This document shows, one piece after another, positions 1 through 5,793 of a stretch of DNA of 6,878 nt; position 1 is the first letter of the stretch; every line of letters begins with the position of its first letter. Source of the DNA: UBA5359 sp028699365 [NCBI: bacterium] (GTDB lineage: Bacteria; UBP13; UBA5359). The position numbers were made by a program, and so were the translations under genes. The notes below the pieces were generated by a model. The model saw only the letters and a program-made list of their open reading frames with translations, was not told the origin of the DNA and ran no database searches. The stretch lies in contig JAQVUQ010000149.1 of assembly GCA_028699365.1 (NCBI GenBank), positions 1 to 6,878 on the forward strand, in the 5' to 3' direction.

Positions 1-4
1 GGAT

Positions 5-1216
5 ATGAATAACAACCAACAACCAACAACTACCGCGAAGCGGTACATAATCATAGTAGGCGACGGTATGGCCGACCGGCCGGTGCCGGAGCTTGACGGG
101 AAGACACCGCTTGAAGCGGCCGAGACGCCCTGCATGGACCGGATGGCGGCGGAAGGATGCTGTGGGCTGGTTCAAACCGTGCCGGCGGGAATGCCTCCGG
201 GCAGCGATGTGGCCAACCTCTCCCTTATGGGTTATGCTCCCGAAACAGCTTATACCGGCCGCGGCCCCCTGGAAGCGGCGGCGCTGGGGGTTACCCTGGG
301 ACCGGAAGATTACGCTTATCGCTGCAACCTGGTGACCCTGGCGGACGGCAGGCTTGAAGACTATAGCGCCGGGCATATAGACAGCGCCACGGCAGGTGAG
401 ATCATAGATCTACTGCATGCGGAACTGGGATCGGAAGAGATTGATTTCCATAGAGGAATGGCCTATCGTCATCTTATGACCTGGCGGCACGGCAGGATGC
501 TGCAGACGGTTCCTCCGCACGATATTCAGGGACGTCCCTTTGCCGGGTATCTGCCGCAGGGCGACGGTGCCGATACCGTCATACGCCTGATGGAGCGCTC
601 CCGCGAGATACTGGCGGACTGCGGCCTGAACCGCCGGCGTAAGGCTGCCGGTTTGCCGCCGGCCAATTCCATCTGGCCGTGGGGAGGCGGAAAGGCGCCT
701 GCTATAGCTCCGTTTGCTGATCAATACGGCCTGAGCGGCGCCGTGATAACGGCGGTAGACCTTATACGGGGCCTGGGTGTATACGCCGGTATGCGTATTA
801 TCGAAGTGCCCGGCGCCACCGGGTATATCGATACGGATTACGCCGCCAAAGCGGACTACGCCTTATCGGCACTGGATGATGCCGAATTCATCTTTCTGCA
901 CATAGAGGCTCCCGATGAAGCGGCGCATGCCGGCCTTCTTCAGGAGAAGATAGAGGCTATCGAGAACATAGACAGCAAGATACTGGCACCGCTTCTGGCC
1001 AGAGCCGACAGAGACAGCACCTTGCGACTGATGCTGTTGCCTGATCACGCCACGCCCATGGATATCAGGACACATTCGTCGGAGCCCGTGCCCTTTGCCG
1101 TATTTCCCGCTGCGTGTGCCGGAGGGAACGTCTATACCGAGAAAGCCGCTGCGGCAGGCCCGCTGATCGGTTCAGGGCCTGAGTTGCTTGATTTCTTTCT
1201 GTCGCGAAAGGCATGA
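5..1216 (+). CDS. apgM: Archaeal-type cofactor-independent phosphoglycerate mutase family protein (possible homoserine kinase branch)
   Basis: Cytosolic metalloenzyme of the alkaline-phosphatase superfamily, 403 residues, the usual length for ApgM. As a mutase it would interconvert 3- and 2-phosphoglycerate through a phosphoserine. Metal and catalytic motifs are intact: GDGMAD (residues 19-24), the nucleophile serine in PPGSDVAN (S67), EAPDEAAHAG (301-310), PDHATP (346-351) and RTHSSEPVPF (355-364). Signatures such as EDYSAGHI (118-125), NRRR (209-212) and NSIWPWGGG (221-229) resemble the ApgM branch catalogued as 'proposed homoserine kinase' (TIGR02535), so phosphoglycerate mutase may be the wrong activity. 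ATG at 5 is the first visible start, but only 4 nt precede it, so its SD site is outside the window and a start further upstream cannot be excluded. The family core begins near KRYIIIVGDG, so the first 11 residues are an extension, encoded by a 7-bp tandem repeat. tilS starts 3 nt after the stop. Family call is firm; substrate is open. Confidence 0.92.
   Translation: MNNNQQPTTTAKRYIIIVGDGMADRPVPELDGKTPLEAAETPCMDRMAAEGCCGLVQTVPAGMPPGSDVANLSLMGYAPETAYTGRGPLEAAALGVTLGPEDYAYRCNLVTLADGRLEDYSAGHIDSATAGEIIDLLHAELGSEEIDFHRGMAYRHLMTWRHGRMLQTVPPHDIQGRPFAGYLPQGDGADTVIRLMERSREILADCGLNRRRKAAGLPPANSIWPWGGGKAPAIAPFADQYGLSGAVITAVDLIRGLGVYAGMRIIEVPGATGYIDTDYAAKADYALSALDDAEFIFLHIEAPDEAAHAGLLQEKIEAIENIDSKILAPLLARADRDSTLRLMLLPDHATPMDIRTHSSEPVPFAVFPAACAGGNVYTEKAAAAGPLIGSGPELLDFFLSRKA
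11..30 (+). repeat. 7-bp tandem repeat AACAACC, about 2.9 copies
   Basis: Two full AACAACC units and six bases of a third run without interruption. They lie inside the start of the ApgM-family gene and encode an Asn/Gln/Pro/Thr-rich segment that is not part of the conserved core. Because the unit is 7 nt, gain or loss of one copy would shift the reading frame just after the ATG. Confidence 0.85.
1206..1211 (+). promoter_or_regulatory. Ribosome binding site deciding the TTG start of tilS
   Basis: GAAAGG lies within the last codons of the upstream gene, 8 nt before TTG at 1220. The next in-frame ATG is codon 35, beyond the ATP-binding PP-loop (27-32), so the TTG is needed to make a working enzyme. 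Confidence 0.65.
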
Positions 1217-1219
1217 CAC

Positions 1220-2620
1220 TTGCTGCTGCATGCCGTTAAAGACCTCATAGGACGACAGGGGCTGATCCATCCGGGGGACAGGGTCGTAGCCGCTGTTTCC
1301 GGCGGTCCGGATTCCGTCGTCATGCTGCATCTCCTTAATCGTCTCCGTTTTGAAATCGATTTTTCTCTGCATGTGGCGCATCTGGACCACATGTTCAGGG
1401 GTGAGCAATCGCGCCTGGACGCGGAGTTTGTCGGCCGGCTGGCTGAGAGCATGGGACTGGACCATACCGTCAAAGCGATCGACGTGCCGGACTATAGAAG
1501 TCACCATAACATCTCTTCGGCTCAAGAGGCCGCCAGGATAGTCCGTTACGCCTTTCTGGCCAAGACGGCTGAATGCATCGGGGCAAACGTCATAGCCGTG
1601 GCTCACAATGCCGATGATCAGGTGGAGACAGTGCTGCAGAACCTCATTCGTGGGGCCGGACCGGAAGGTCTGCGCGGCATGGCCTATCACAGCGGCATGA
1701 TTGCGCGCCCTCTGCTCGATACTTCCCGGGCGGATATCGAGAAATACTGCGACATACACGGTCTGGAGACCAGAATCGACGCTTCCAACGACAGTATGTA
1801 CTATACCAGAAACCGCATCAGGCATCGCCTCTTGCCGCTGCTGGAAAGCTTCAACCCCGCCGTCCGGCAGGCCGTTTCCAAGGCATCGCGGCTGTTGACC
1901 ATAGATGACGAGTATCTGGATACTCTGGCACTGCGGGCCTATGATGAGCTGTGGTCCGGCGAAGAAGAGAGACTGTCTTTTCCTGATGAGGGGCTTGCCC
2001 GACTGCATCCCGCACTGCGTCGCCGCGTGCTGCGTCTGGCCGTGGAGCGGATCAAGGGCGATCTGCGCGATATAACCCTGGGGCATATCGAGGCTATGGA
2101 AGCCCTTCTGGAAAAGAATGTCGGAGCATCGGCCGATTTACCCGGGCTGACGGTTTACAGGGATTACGGACGGCTGGTAGTGGGCTTCCGTCCGCCTTCG
2201 ACTGAAGACACCGGCCTCGTCGCCGAGCTTCAGGTTCCCGGAGAAAACCTGCTGCCGCAATTCGGGATAAGGATCAGGATTGCCGGGTTGCCGTCGCCGG
2301 AAGCTGCTCAGGTAACTCCCGGTCGCTGGCGGCTGGCTCTGGATGCCGCAGCCTTGCCCGGCCCTTTGGCGGTTCGTTTCCGCCGGCCCGGAGACCGTAT
2401 CCATCCCTTCGGTATGACCGGCAGCAAGAAACTGCAGGATCTCTTCGTCGATGCCAAAATACCCCGCTGGCAGCGTGGAGAGGTCCCTTTGCTGACGGCA
2501 GGGGATGAGATCGTCTGGGTGATAGGCCTTCGTGCCGGCAGTCGATGGCTTGCCCGGCACGATACGGTGGAAAGCATCCTGTTGGAGGCCGAGCCTTTGG
2601 CGGCTGACAGAGCTCTGTGA
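1220..2620 (+). CDS. tilS: tRNA(Ile)-lysidine synthase TilS
   Basis: ATP-dependent cytosolic enzyme that attaches lysine to C34 of the CAU-anticodon tRNA-Ile, changing decoding from AUG to AUA and charging from Met to Ile; normally essential in bacteria. 466 residues, typical for the long form. The N-terminal N-type ATP pyrophosphatase domain carries the PP-loop SGGPDS (27-32), HVAHLDHMFRGEQS (51-64), AHNADDQVETVL (128-139) and the family stretch around DASNDSMYYTRNRIRH (187-202). A middle substrate-binding domain follows (about 210-310). The C-terminal TilS domain shows FRRPGDRIHPFGM (387-399) and KKLQDLFVDAKIPR (403-416). The second position of AHNADDQ is Asn where His is common; other motif residues are as expected. 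The start is TTG behind GAAAGG. It sits 3 nt after the ApgM-family gene, implying one operon, and 208 nt before ftsH, its frequent neighbour. No terminator is visible after its stop, so read-through into ftsH is possible. Confidence 0.96.
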   Translation: MLLHAVKDLIGRQGLIHPGDRVVAAVSGGPDSVVMLHLLNRLRFEIDFSLHVAHLDHMFRGEQSRLDAEFVGRLAESMGLDHTVKAIDVPDYRSHHNISSAQEAARIVRYAFLAKTAECIGANVIAVAHNADDQVETVLQNLIRGAGPEGLRGMAYHSGMIARPLLDTSRADIEKYCDIHGLETRIDASNDSMYYTRNRIRHRLLPLLESFNPAVRQAVSKASRLLTIDDEYLDTLALRAYDELWSGEEERLSFPDEGLARLHPALRRRVLRLAVERIKGDLRDITLGHIEAMEALLEKNVGASADLPGLTVYRDYGRLVVGFRPPSTEDTGLVAELQVPGENLLPQFGIRIRIAGLPSPEAAQVTPGRWRLALDAAALPGPLAVRFRRPGDRIHPFGMTGSKKLQDLFVDAKIPRWQRGEVPLLTAGDEIVWVIGLRAGSRWLARHDTVESILLEAEPLAADRAL

Positions 2621-2647
2621 TACGCTCCTTTCGACGGCTTATGTTTG

Positions 2648-2676
2648 TTGTTCGGCCATATTTAGTGTGCTATAAT
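2648..2676 (+). promoter_or_regulatory. Sigma70-type promoter for ftsH
   Basis: A perfect TATAAT -10 box at 2671-2676 is preceded by TGC (2668-2670), giving an extended -10 element. TTGTTC at 2648-2653 provides a -35 box with the conserved TTG and an ideal 17-bp spacer. It points toward ftsH and would start RNA around 2683. No heat-shock sigma32 or CIRCE-type inverted repeat was seen here. Confidence 0.75.
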
Positions 2677-2691
2677 GTTCCGGTATTTTTA

Positions 2692-2746
2692 TTAGCTATT
2701 TAGGCTGTAGCGGTTTAGGTCTTTAGGAGATTGCGAAGTTAGTAAC
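2692..2746 (+). repeat. Left array of TTAGNNNN 8-nt units in the ftsH leader
   Basis: TTAG recurs at 2692, 2700, 2715, 2723 and 2739, near-exact 8-nt spacing over seven unit positions. The third unit (2708-2714) is one base short and the sixth (2731) reads TTGC. Unit 1 plus the start of unit 2 (2692-2703) is the exact reverse complement of 2796-2807 in the right array. GTTAGTA at 2738-2744 is the reverse complement of 2770-2776. The variable four bases of each unit are mostly not conserved. Confidence 0.75.
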
Positions 2747-2771
2747 GACGGAGTAATCTACGTGAATACTA

Positions 2772-2811
2772 CTAACAGGCTAAAAGGCTAATGCGCTAAA
2801 TAGCTAACTTA
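2772..2811 (+). repeat. Right array of five CTAANNNN 8-nt units in the ftsH leader
   Basis: Five uninterrupted octamers each begin with CTAA, at 2772, 2780, 2788, 2796 and 2804; CTAA is the reverse complement of the TTAG core of the left array. The array ends 5 nt before the ftsH SD core. With the left array it can form a nested hairpin: outer stem 12 bp (2692-2703 with 2796-2807), inner stem 7 bp (2738-2744 with 2770-2776), with the middle units pairing only imperfectly. The inner loop is 2745-2769. Confidence 0.8.
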
Positions 2812-2816
2812 AGTGT

Positions 2817-2823
2817 GGAGGAT
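2817..2823 (+). promoter_or_regulatory. Ribosome binding site deciding the TTG start of ftsH
   Basis: GGAGG (2817-2821), followed by AT, is a strong SD core 7 nt before TTG at 2829. No in-frame ATG occurs until well past the first membrane segment, so the TTG is required for a membrane-inserted FtsH. The SD lies outside the long leader stem and no CCTCC-like complement was found in the leader, so the stem does not obviously mask it. Confidence 0.85.
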
Positions 2824-2828
2824 ATCTG

Positions 2829-4706
2829 TTGAAGATCAATATAAAAAAACTGGCGCTATTTTCTCTTATTGCGGTGCTTCTTTTGCTTTTCGCCGCAAAC
2901 TTTCGCGCTGCAAAGAAACACGATAATAGAATAACTTATACGCAATTCGTTGCCAGCATCAGCAAAGATAAGGTTGATCAGGTAAAAATTGTTAAAGACG
3001 AGATACGCGGCACTACCAGGGACGGCAAGGAGTTTCTCGTTATAATGCCTTTTGAAGACGGTCGGCTGCCCCAGATGCTTGAGCAGCACGGCGTAAATGT
3101 CGAAGGCGCAAGGCAGCAAGCAGGCTGGTGGGAGACTCCGCTCTTCCAGATGTTCCTGTTTGTCGGAGTCTTTGCCATCTTGTGGCTCTTTATCATCAGG
3201 CAGGCCCAGAATTCCAATTCCCAGGCCATGATGTTCGGACGCAGCCGTGCCAAGACGCTGGCTGAGAACTGGGAAAAGGTAACCTTCGACGATGTAGCCG
3301 GTGTCGAAGAGGCCAAGCAGGAACTGCGCGAGGTTGTGGATTTTCTCAAAGACAGGCAGAAGTTCCAGGCGCTGGGTGCCAAGATACCCAAGGGCGTCCT
3401 GCTGCTCGGTCCTCCCGGATGCGGCAAGACTCTGTTGTCGCGGGCCGTAGCCGGCGAGGCGGAAGTGCCTTTCTTTTACATAAGCGGCTCCGATTTCGTG
3501 GAGATGTTCGTCGGTGTCGGTGCATCCCGTGTCAGGGATCTGTTCAACCAGGCCAAGGAGAAGGCTCCCTGTATCATCTTCATAGATGAGATAGATGCGG
3601 TCGGCCGGCAGAGAGGAACAGGTCTGGGCGGCGGACATGACGAGAGAGAGCAGACGCTCAACCAGTTGCTGGTGGAGATGGACGGCTTCGACGCCAATCT
3701 GGGTGTCGTGCTGGTGGCAGCCACCAACCGGCCGGACGTTCTGGACCCGGCTCTGCTGCGTCCCGGACGCTTCGATAGAAGAGTTATAGTCGATAATCCC
3801 GATGTCGTCGGCCGGAACGGTATTCTCAAAGTGCATGTCAAGGGCAAGCCGATGGCCGAGGATGTCGATCTGGAAGTCCTGGCACGCCGGACTCCCGGGT
3901 TCTCCGGGGCCGATCTGGCCAATCTGGTAAACGAGGCCGCCTTGCTGGCTGCCCGGCGCGACAGAGCTGATATATCGATGGCCGAATTAGAGGCTTCCAT
4001 CGATAAGGTGATCGCAGGCCCCGAACGCAAGAGCAGGCTCATAAATGAGCGTGAGCGTGAGATCATAGCCTTCCATGAGGCAGGACACGCCCTGGTGGCC
4101 AAGCAGATGCCGACCGCTGATCCGGTGCATAAGATCTCCATTCTGCCGCGCGGTATGGCCCTGGGGTACACCATGCAGTTGCCGGTGGAAGATACGTATC
4201 TCACCGCCAAGACGCATCTCAAGGATCAGATAGCCGTTCTGCTGGGAGGACGTGTGGCTGAGACGCTGCGCTTCGACGATGTGACCACCGGTGCCCAGAA
4301 CGATCTGGAGCGGGCTACCGCCATTGCCAGACAAATGGTCTGCGCCTTCGGCATGAGCGATGAACTGGGGCCCGTGACCTTCGGCCGCAAGCAGGGCCAG
4401 GTATTCCTGGGTCGCGACCTGGTGGAAGAGCGCAACTACAGTGAAGAGGTTGCCCGGAAGATCGATGCCGAGGTGAAGTCTCTGTTGCTTGAAGGATACG
4501 AGCGTGCCAATACGGTTCTGGCAAAGGAGAAAGACCTCCTGGCCTTGATATCGGCCCAGCTTCTTGAGAAGGAGACGCTGGAAGGCGAGTTGCTGGAAGA
4601 GTTGCTTGACGGCCGTTATGTCAGCGTCTCTGTCAGCGACAGCGCCGATACAGTGGAAGCCGGTACGGTGGAAGCTGCAGAGGCTATGCACGAAGAAAAC
4701 AGCTAA
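2829..4706 (+). CDS. ftsH: ATP-dependent zinc metalloprotease FtsH
   Basis: Membrane-anchored hexameric AAA+ protease that unfolds and degrades membrane and unstable cytosolic proteins. 625 residues, normal for the family. In order: first transmembrane helix (about 8-24) after a Lys-rich N-terminus; an extracytoplasmic FtsH_ext domain (about 30-100); second transmembrane helix (about 105-124); AAA+ module with Walker A GPPGCGKT (194-201), pore motif FVG (227-229), Walker B IIFIDEID (249-256) and second region of homology from [11 protein letters not shown] to RPGRFDRR, with arginine fingers R311 and R314; M41 peptidase domain with zinc motif HEAGH (416-420) and third ligand Asp492 in [12 protein letters not shown]. 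All catalytic residues are present. Walker A has Cys198 where many FtsH proteins have Thr. The C-terminal tail after about 596 is Ser/Val/Glu/Ala-rich and likely disordered. The gene has its own extended -10 promoter and long structured leader upstream, and a strong terminator after it. TTG start. Confidence 0.98.
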   Translation: MKINIKKLALFSLIAVLLLLFAANFRAAKKHDNRITYTQFVASISKDKVDQVKIVKDEIRGTTRDGKEFLVIMPFEDGRLPQMLEQHGVNVEGARQQAGWWETPLFQMFLFVGVFAILWLFIIRQAQNSNSQAMMFGRSRAKTLAENWEKVTFDDVAGVEEAKQELREVVDFLKDRQKFQALGAKIPKGVLLLGPPGCGKTLLSRAVAGEAEVPFFYISGSDFVEMFVGVGASRVRDLFNQAKEKAPCIIFIDEIDAVGRQRGTGLGGGHDEREQTLNQLLVEMDGFDANLGVVLVAATNRPDVLDPALLRPGRFDRRVIVDNPDVVGRNGILKVHVKGKPMAEDVDLEVLARRTPGFSGADLANLVNEAALLAARRDRADISMAELEASIDKVIAGPERKSRLINEREREIIAFHEAGHALVAKQMPTADPVHKISILPRGMALGYTMQLPVEDTYLTAKTHLKDQIAVLLGGRVAETLRFDDVTTGAQNDLERATAIARQMVCAFGMSDELGPVTFGRKQGQVFLGRDLVEERNYSEEVARKIDAEVKSLLLEGYERANTVLAKEKDLLALISAQLLEKETLEGELLEELLDGRYVSVSVSDSADTVEAGTVEAAEAMHEENS

Positions 4707-4709
4707 GGT

Positions 4710-4747
4710 AAAATGCCTCAAGTTGTATCAACTTGAGGCATTTTTTT
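4710..4747 (+). terminator. Strong intrinsic terminator after ftsH
   Basis: A perfect inverted repeat forms a 13-bp stem (4713-4725 with 4729-4741) around a 3-nt loop TAT. It extends to 16 bp if the flanking A and T residues pair, and is followed by a run of seven T (4741-4747). It begins 3 nt after the ftsH stop and should end the ftsH transcript. On the opposite strand only four T follow the stem, so it is mainly directional. Confidence 0.95.
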
Positions 4748-4781
4748 ATGCTTCAAGCAGGCGGTTTTCGTATGCCTGGAC

Positions 4782-4787
4782 AAGGAG
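4782..4787 (+). promoter_or_regulatory. Ribosome binding site deciding the TTG start of ftcD
   Basis: AAGGAG lies 9 nt before TTG at 4797. The two ATGs nearby upstream (4748 and 4772) are out of frame, and the TTG places the conserved VECVPNFSEG stretch at the N-terminus as expected. Confidence 0.8.
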
Positions 4788-4796
4788 AAAATCTCA

Positions 4797-5696
4797 TTGG
4801 AAAAGCTGGTTGAATGTGTTCCCAACTTCAGCGAGGGACGTTCCCTCAAGATTGTAGAGCGCTTCGTCGACATCGTCAGGTCCGGGGGAGCCGACCTGCT
4901 CGATTATTCGCTGGACCCTGATCATAACCGCAGCGTCATAACCTATGCCGGTGACATGAGCACCGTTGTCGAGACCGCCTTCAATCTGGCACGGCAGGCG
5001 GTGGCGGATATAGATATGCGCTTCCACCGGGGTGTCCATCCTCGCATGGGCGCACTGGATGTCCTGCCGCTGGTGCCGCTGGAGAATACCACCCTTGAAG
5101 ATTGCGTGTGTGCCGCCAGGGAACTGGGTAAGAGACTCGGCACGGAACTGGGGCTGCCGGTATACTATTACGGCTATGCCGCCGTGAGCGCTTCGCGCGT
5201 CAAGTTGTCGGAATTGAGACGAGGCGGGTTCGAGGGGCTGGAGACACGTATGCAGAATCCCGACTGGCACCCGGATGAAGGTCCTGATCATCCTCATCCC
5301 ACTGCCGGCGCCGTGGCGTTGGGAGTCCGAAAACCGCTGATTGCTTATAATATCAATCTGCAATCCGGCGATCTGGAAACGGCACGACGTATTGCTGTGC
5401 GCATCAGAGAGAAGGACGGAGGTCTGCACGGTGTCGAGGCACTGGGTGTCAGGCTGGCTGCGGCGGGTATGGTCCAGGTCACTGTAAATTTGCGTGACAG
5501 GAGCCTTACCTCTATGGATATGGTCTATAATGCCGTATGCACGGCTGCGGCCGAAGAGGGGATAAAGGCGGGTGACGGCGAACTTATCGGCATGGTCCCG
5601 CTGGATGAGGTGATGCGCGTATTCGGCCGGGCAACGGGGCTGTCGGGCATAGATCCGGACCGCATTCTTGAATGGAGACTAAAGAAGCATACTTGA
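4797..5696 (+). CDS. ftcD: Glutamate formimidoyltransferase (stand-alone FtcD transferase)
   Basis: Cytosolic enzyme that moves the formimino group of N-formimino-L-glutamate to tetrahydrofolate, giving 5-formimino-THF and glutamate, classically the last steps of histidine breakdown. 299 residues match the two-part transferase unit (N-terminal about 1-178, C-terminal about 179-299). The cyclodeaminase domain fused in animal FTCD is absent, so a separate cyclodeaminase would be needed. Visible signatures: VECVPNFSEG (5-14), DPDHNRSV (40-47), HRGVHPRMGALDVLPLVPL (77-95) with His81 matching the catalytic histidine of the family, and YNINL (about 184-188). No hut gene is within the window. Related formiminotransferases can also act on 5-formyl-THF and substitute for 5-formyl-THF cycloligase, an alternative role here. 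TTG start behind AAGGAG. It lies 90 nt after ftsH beyond a terminator, and I see no convincing promoter in the remaining gap. trpB2 follows after 97 nt on the same strand. Confidence 0.95.
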   Translation: MEKLVECVPNFSEGRSLKIVERFVDIVRSGGADLLDYSLDPDHNRSVITYAGDMSTVVETAFNLARQAVADIDMRFHRGVHPRMGALDVLPLVPLENTTLEDCVCAARELGKRLGTELGLPVYYYGYAAVSASRVKLSELRRGGFEGLETRMQNPDWHPDEGPDHPHPTAGAVALGVRKPLIAYNINLQSGDLETARRIAVRIREKDGGLHGVEALGVRLAAAGMVQVTVNLRDRSLTSMDMVYNAVCTAAAEEGIKAGDGELIGMVPLDEVMRVFGRATGLSGIDPDRILEWRLKKHT

Positions 5697-5780
5697 ATGT
5701 AAACACCTTCAGACTTCAGGCTTACAAGCTGATAAGAGAGGGTTTTGAAATAATAAAAGAGAATATAGTATTGATTGGAA

Positions 5781-5785
5781 AGGAG
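5781..5785 (+). promoter_or_regulatory. Ribosome binding site of trpB2
   Basis: AGGAG, within a longer GGAAAGGAG at 5777-5785, sits 8 nt before ATG at 5794. This selects that ATG over later in-frame ATGs (codons 13, 28 and 32). Confidence 0.85.
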
Positions 5786-5793
5786 TATTTATT

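Larger units (their letters stand above)
2621..2828 (+). other. Intergenic region and ftsH 5' leader
   Basis: This 208-nt gap is clearly more AT-rich than the flanking genes. It contains no hpt gene, which often lies between tilS and ftsH in other bacteria. In order it holds a promoter (2648-2676), an inferred transcription start near 2683, a leader with two opposed arrays of 8-nt units (2692-2746 and 2772-2811), and the ftsH SD site. No intrinsic terminator with a T-run is seen after tilS. A leader of about 145 nt is long for a bacterial gene and suggests post-transcriptional control or an inserted element. Confidence 0.7.

Noticed and set aside
1172-2086. 304-codon open frame on the minus strand opposite tilS
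   Set aside because: It is antisense to a strongly conserved gene, has no recognisable domain, and is explained by codon bias of the sense gene.
2607-2618. 12-bp palindrome ACAGAGCTCTGT at the end of tilS
   Set aside because: It has no loop and no T-run, so it is not a terminator, and it lies in codons of tilS; a chance palindrome is sufficient.
2692-2811. Reading the 8-nt leader arrays as a CRISPR, tRNA or known riboswitch
   Set aside because: Units are too short and the arms too variable for CRISPR, there is no cloverleaf or CCA end, and no riboswitch or T-box consensus was recognised.
2856-3836. 326-codon minus-strand frame opposite ftsH, and shorter ones at 3476-4222 and 3987-4721
   Set aside because: These shadow the highly conserved FtsH sequence, have no family signature, and would need translation through the ftsH body.
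4749-4759. Short palindrome TGCTT-C-AAGCA between terminator and ftcD
   Set aside because: A one-base centre prevents RNA hairpin formation, and 5-bp arms are too short to claim an operator without other copies.
5745-5769. Possible promoter TTGAAA with TATAGT ahead of trpB2
   Set aside because: The spacer is only 13 bp, and no acceptable -35 box exists at 16-18 bp from TATAGT.
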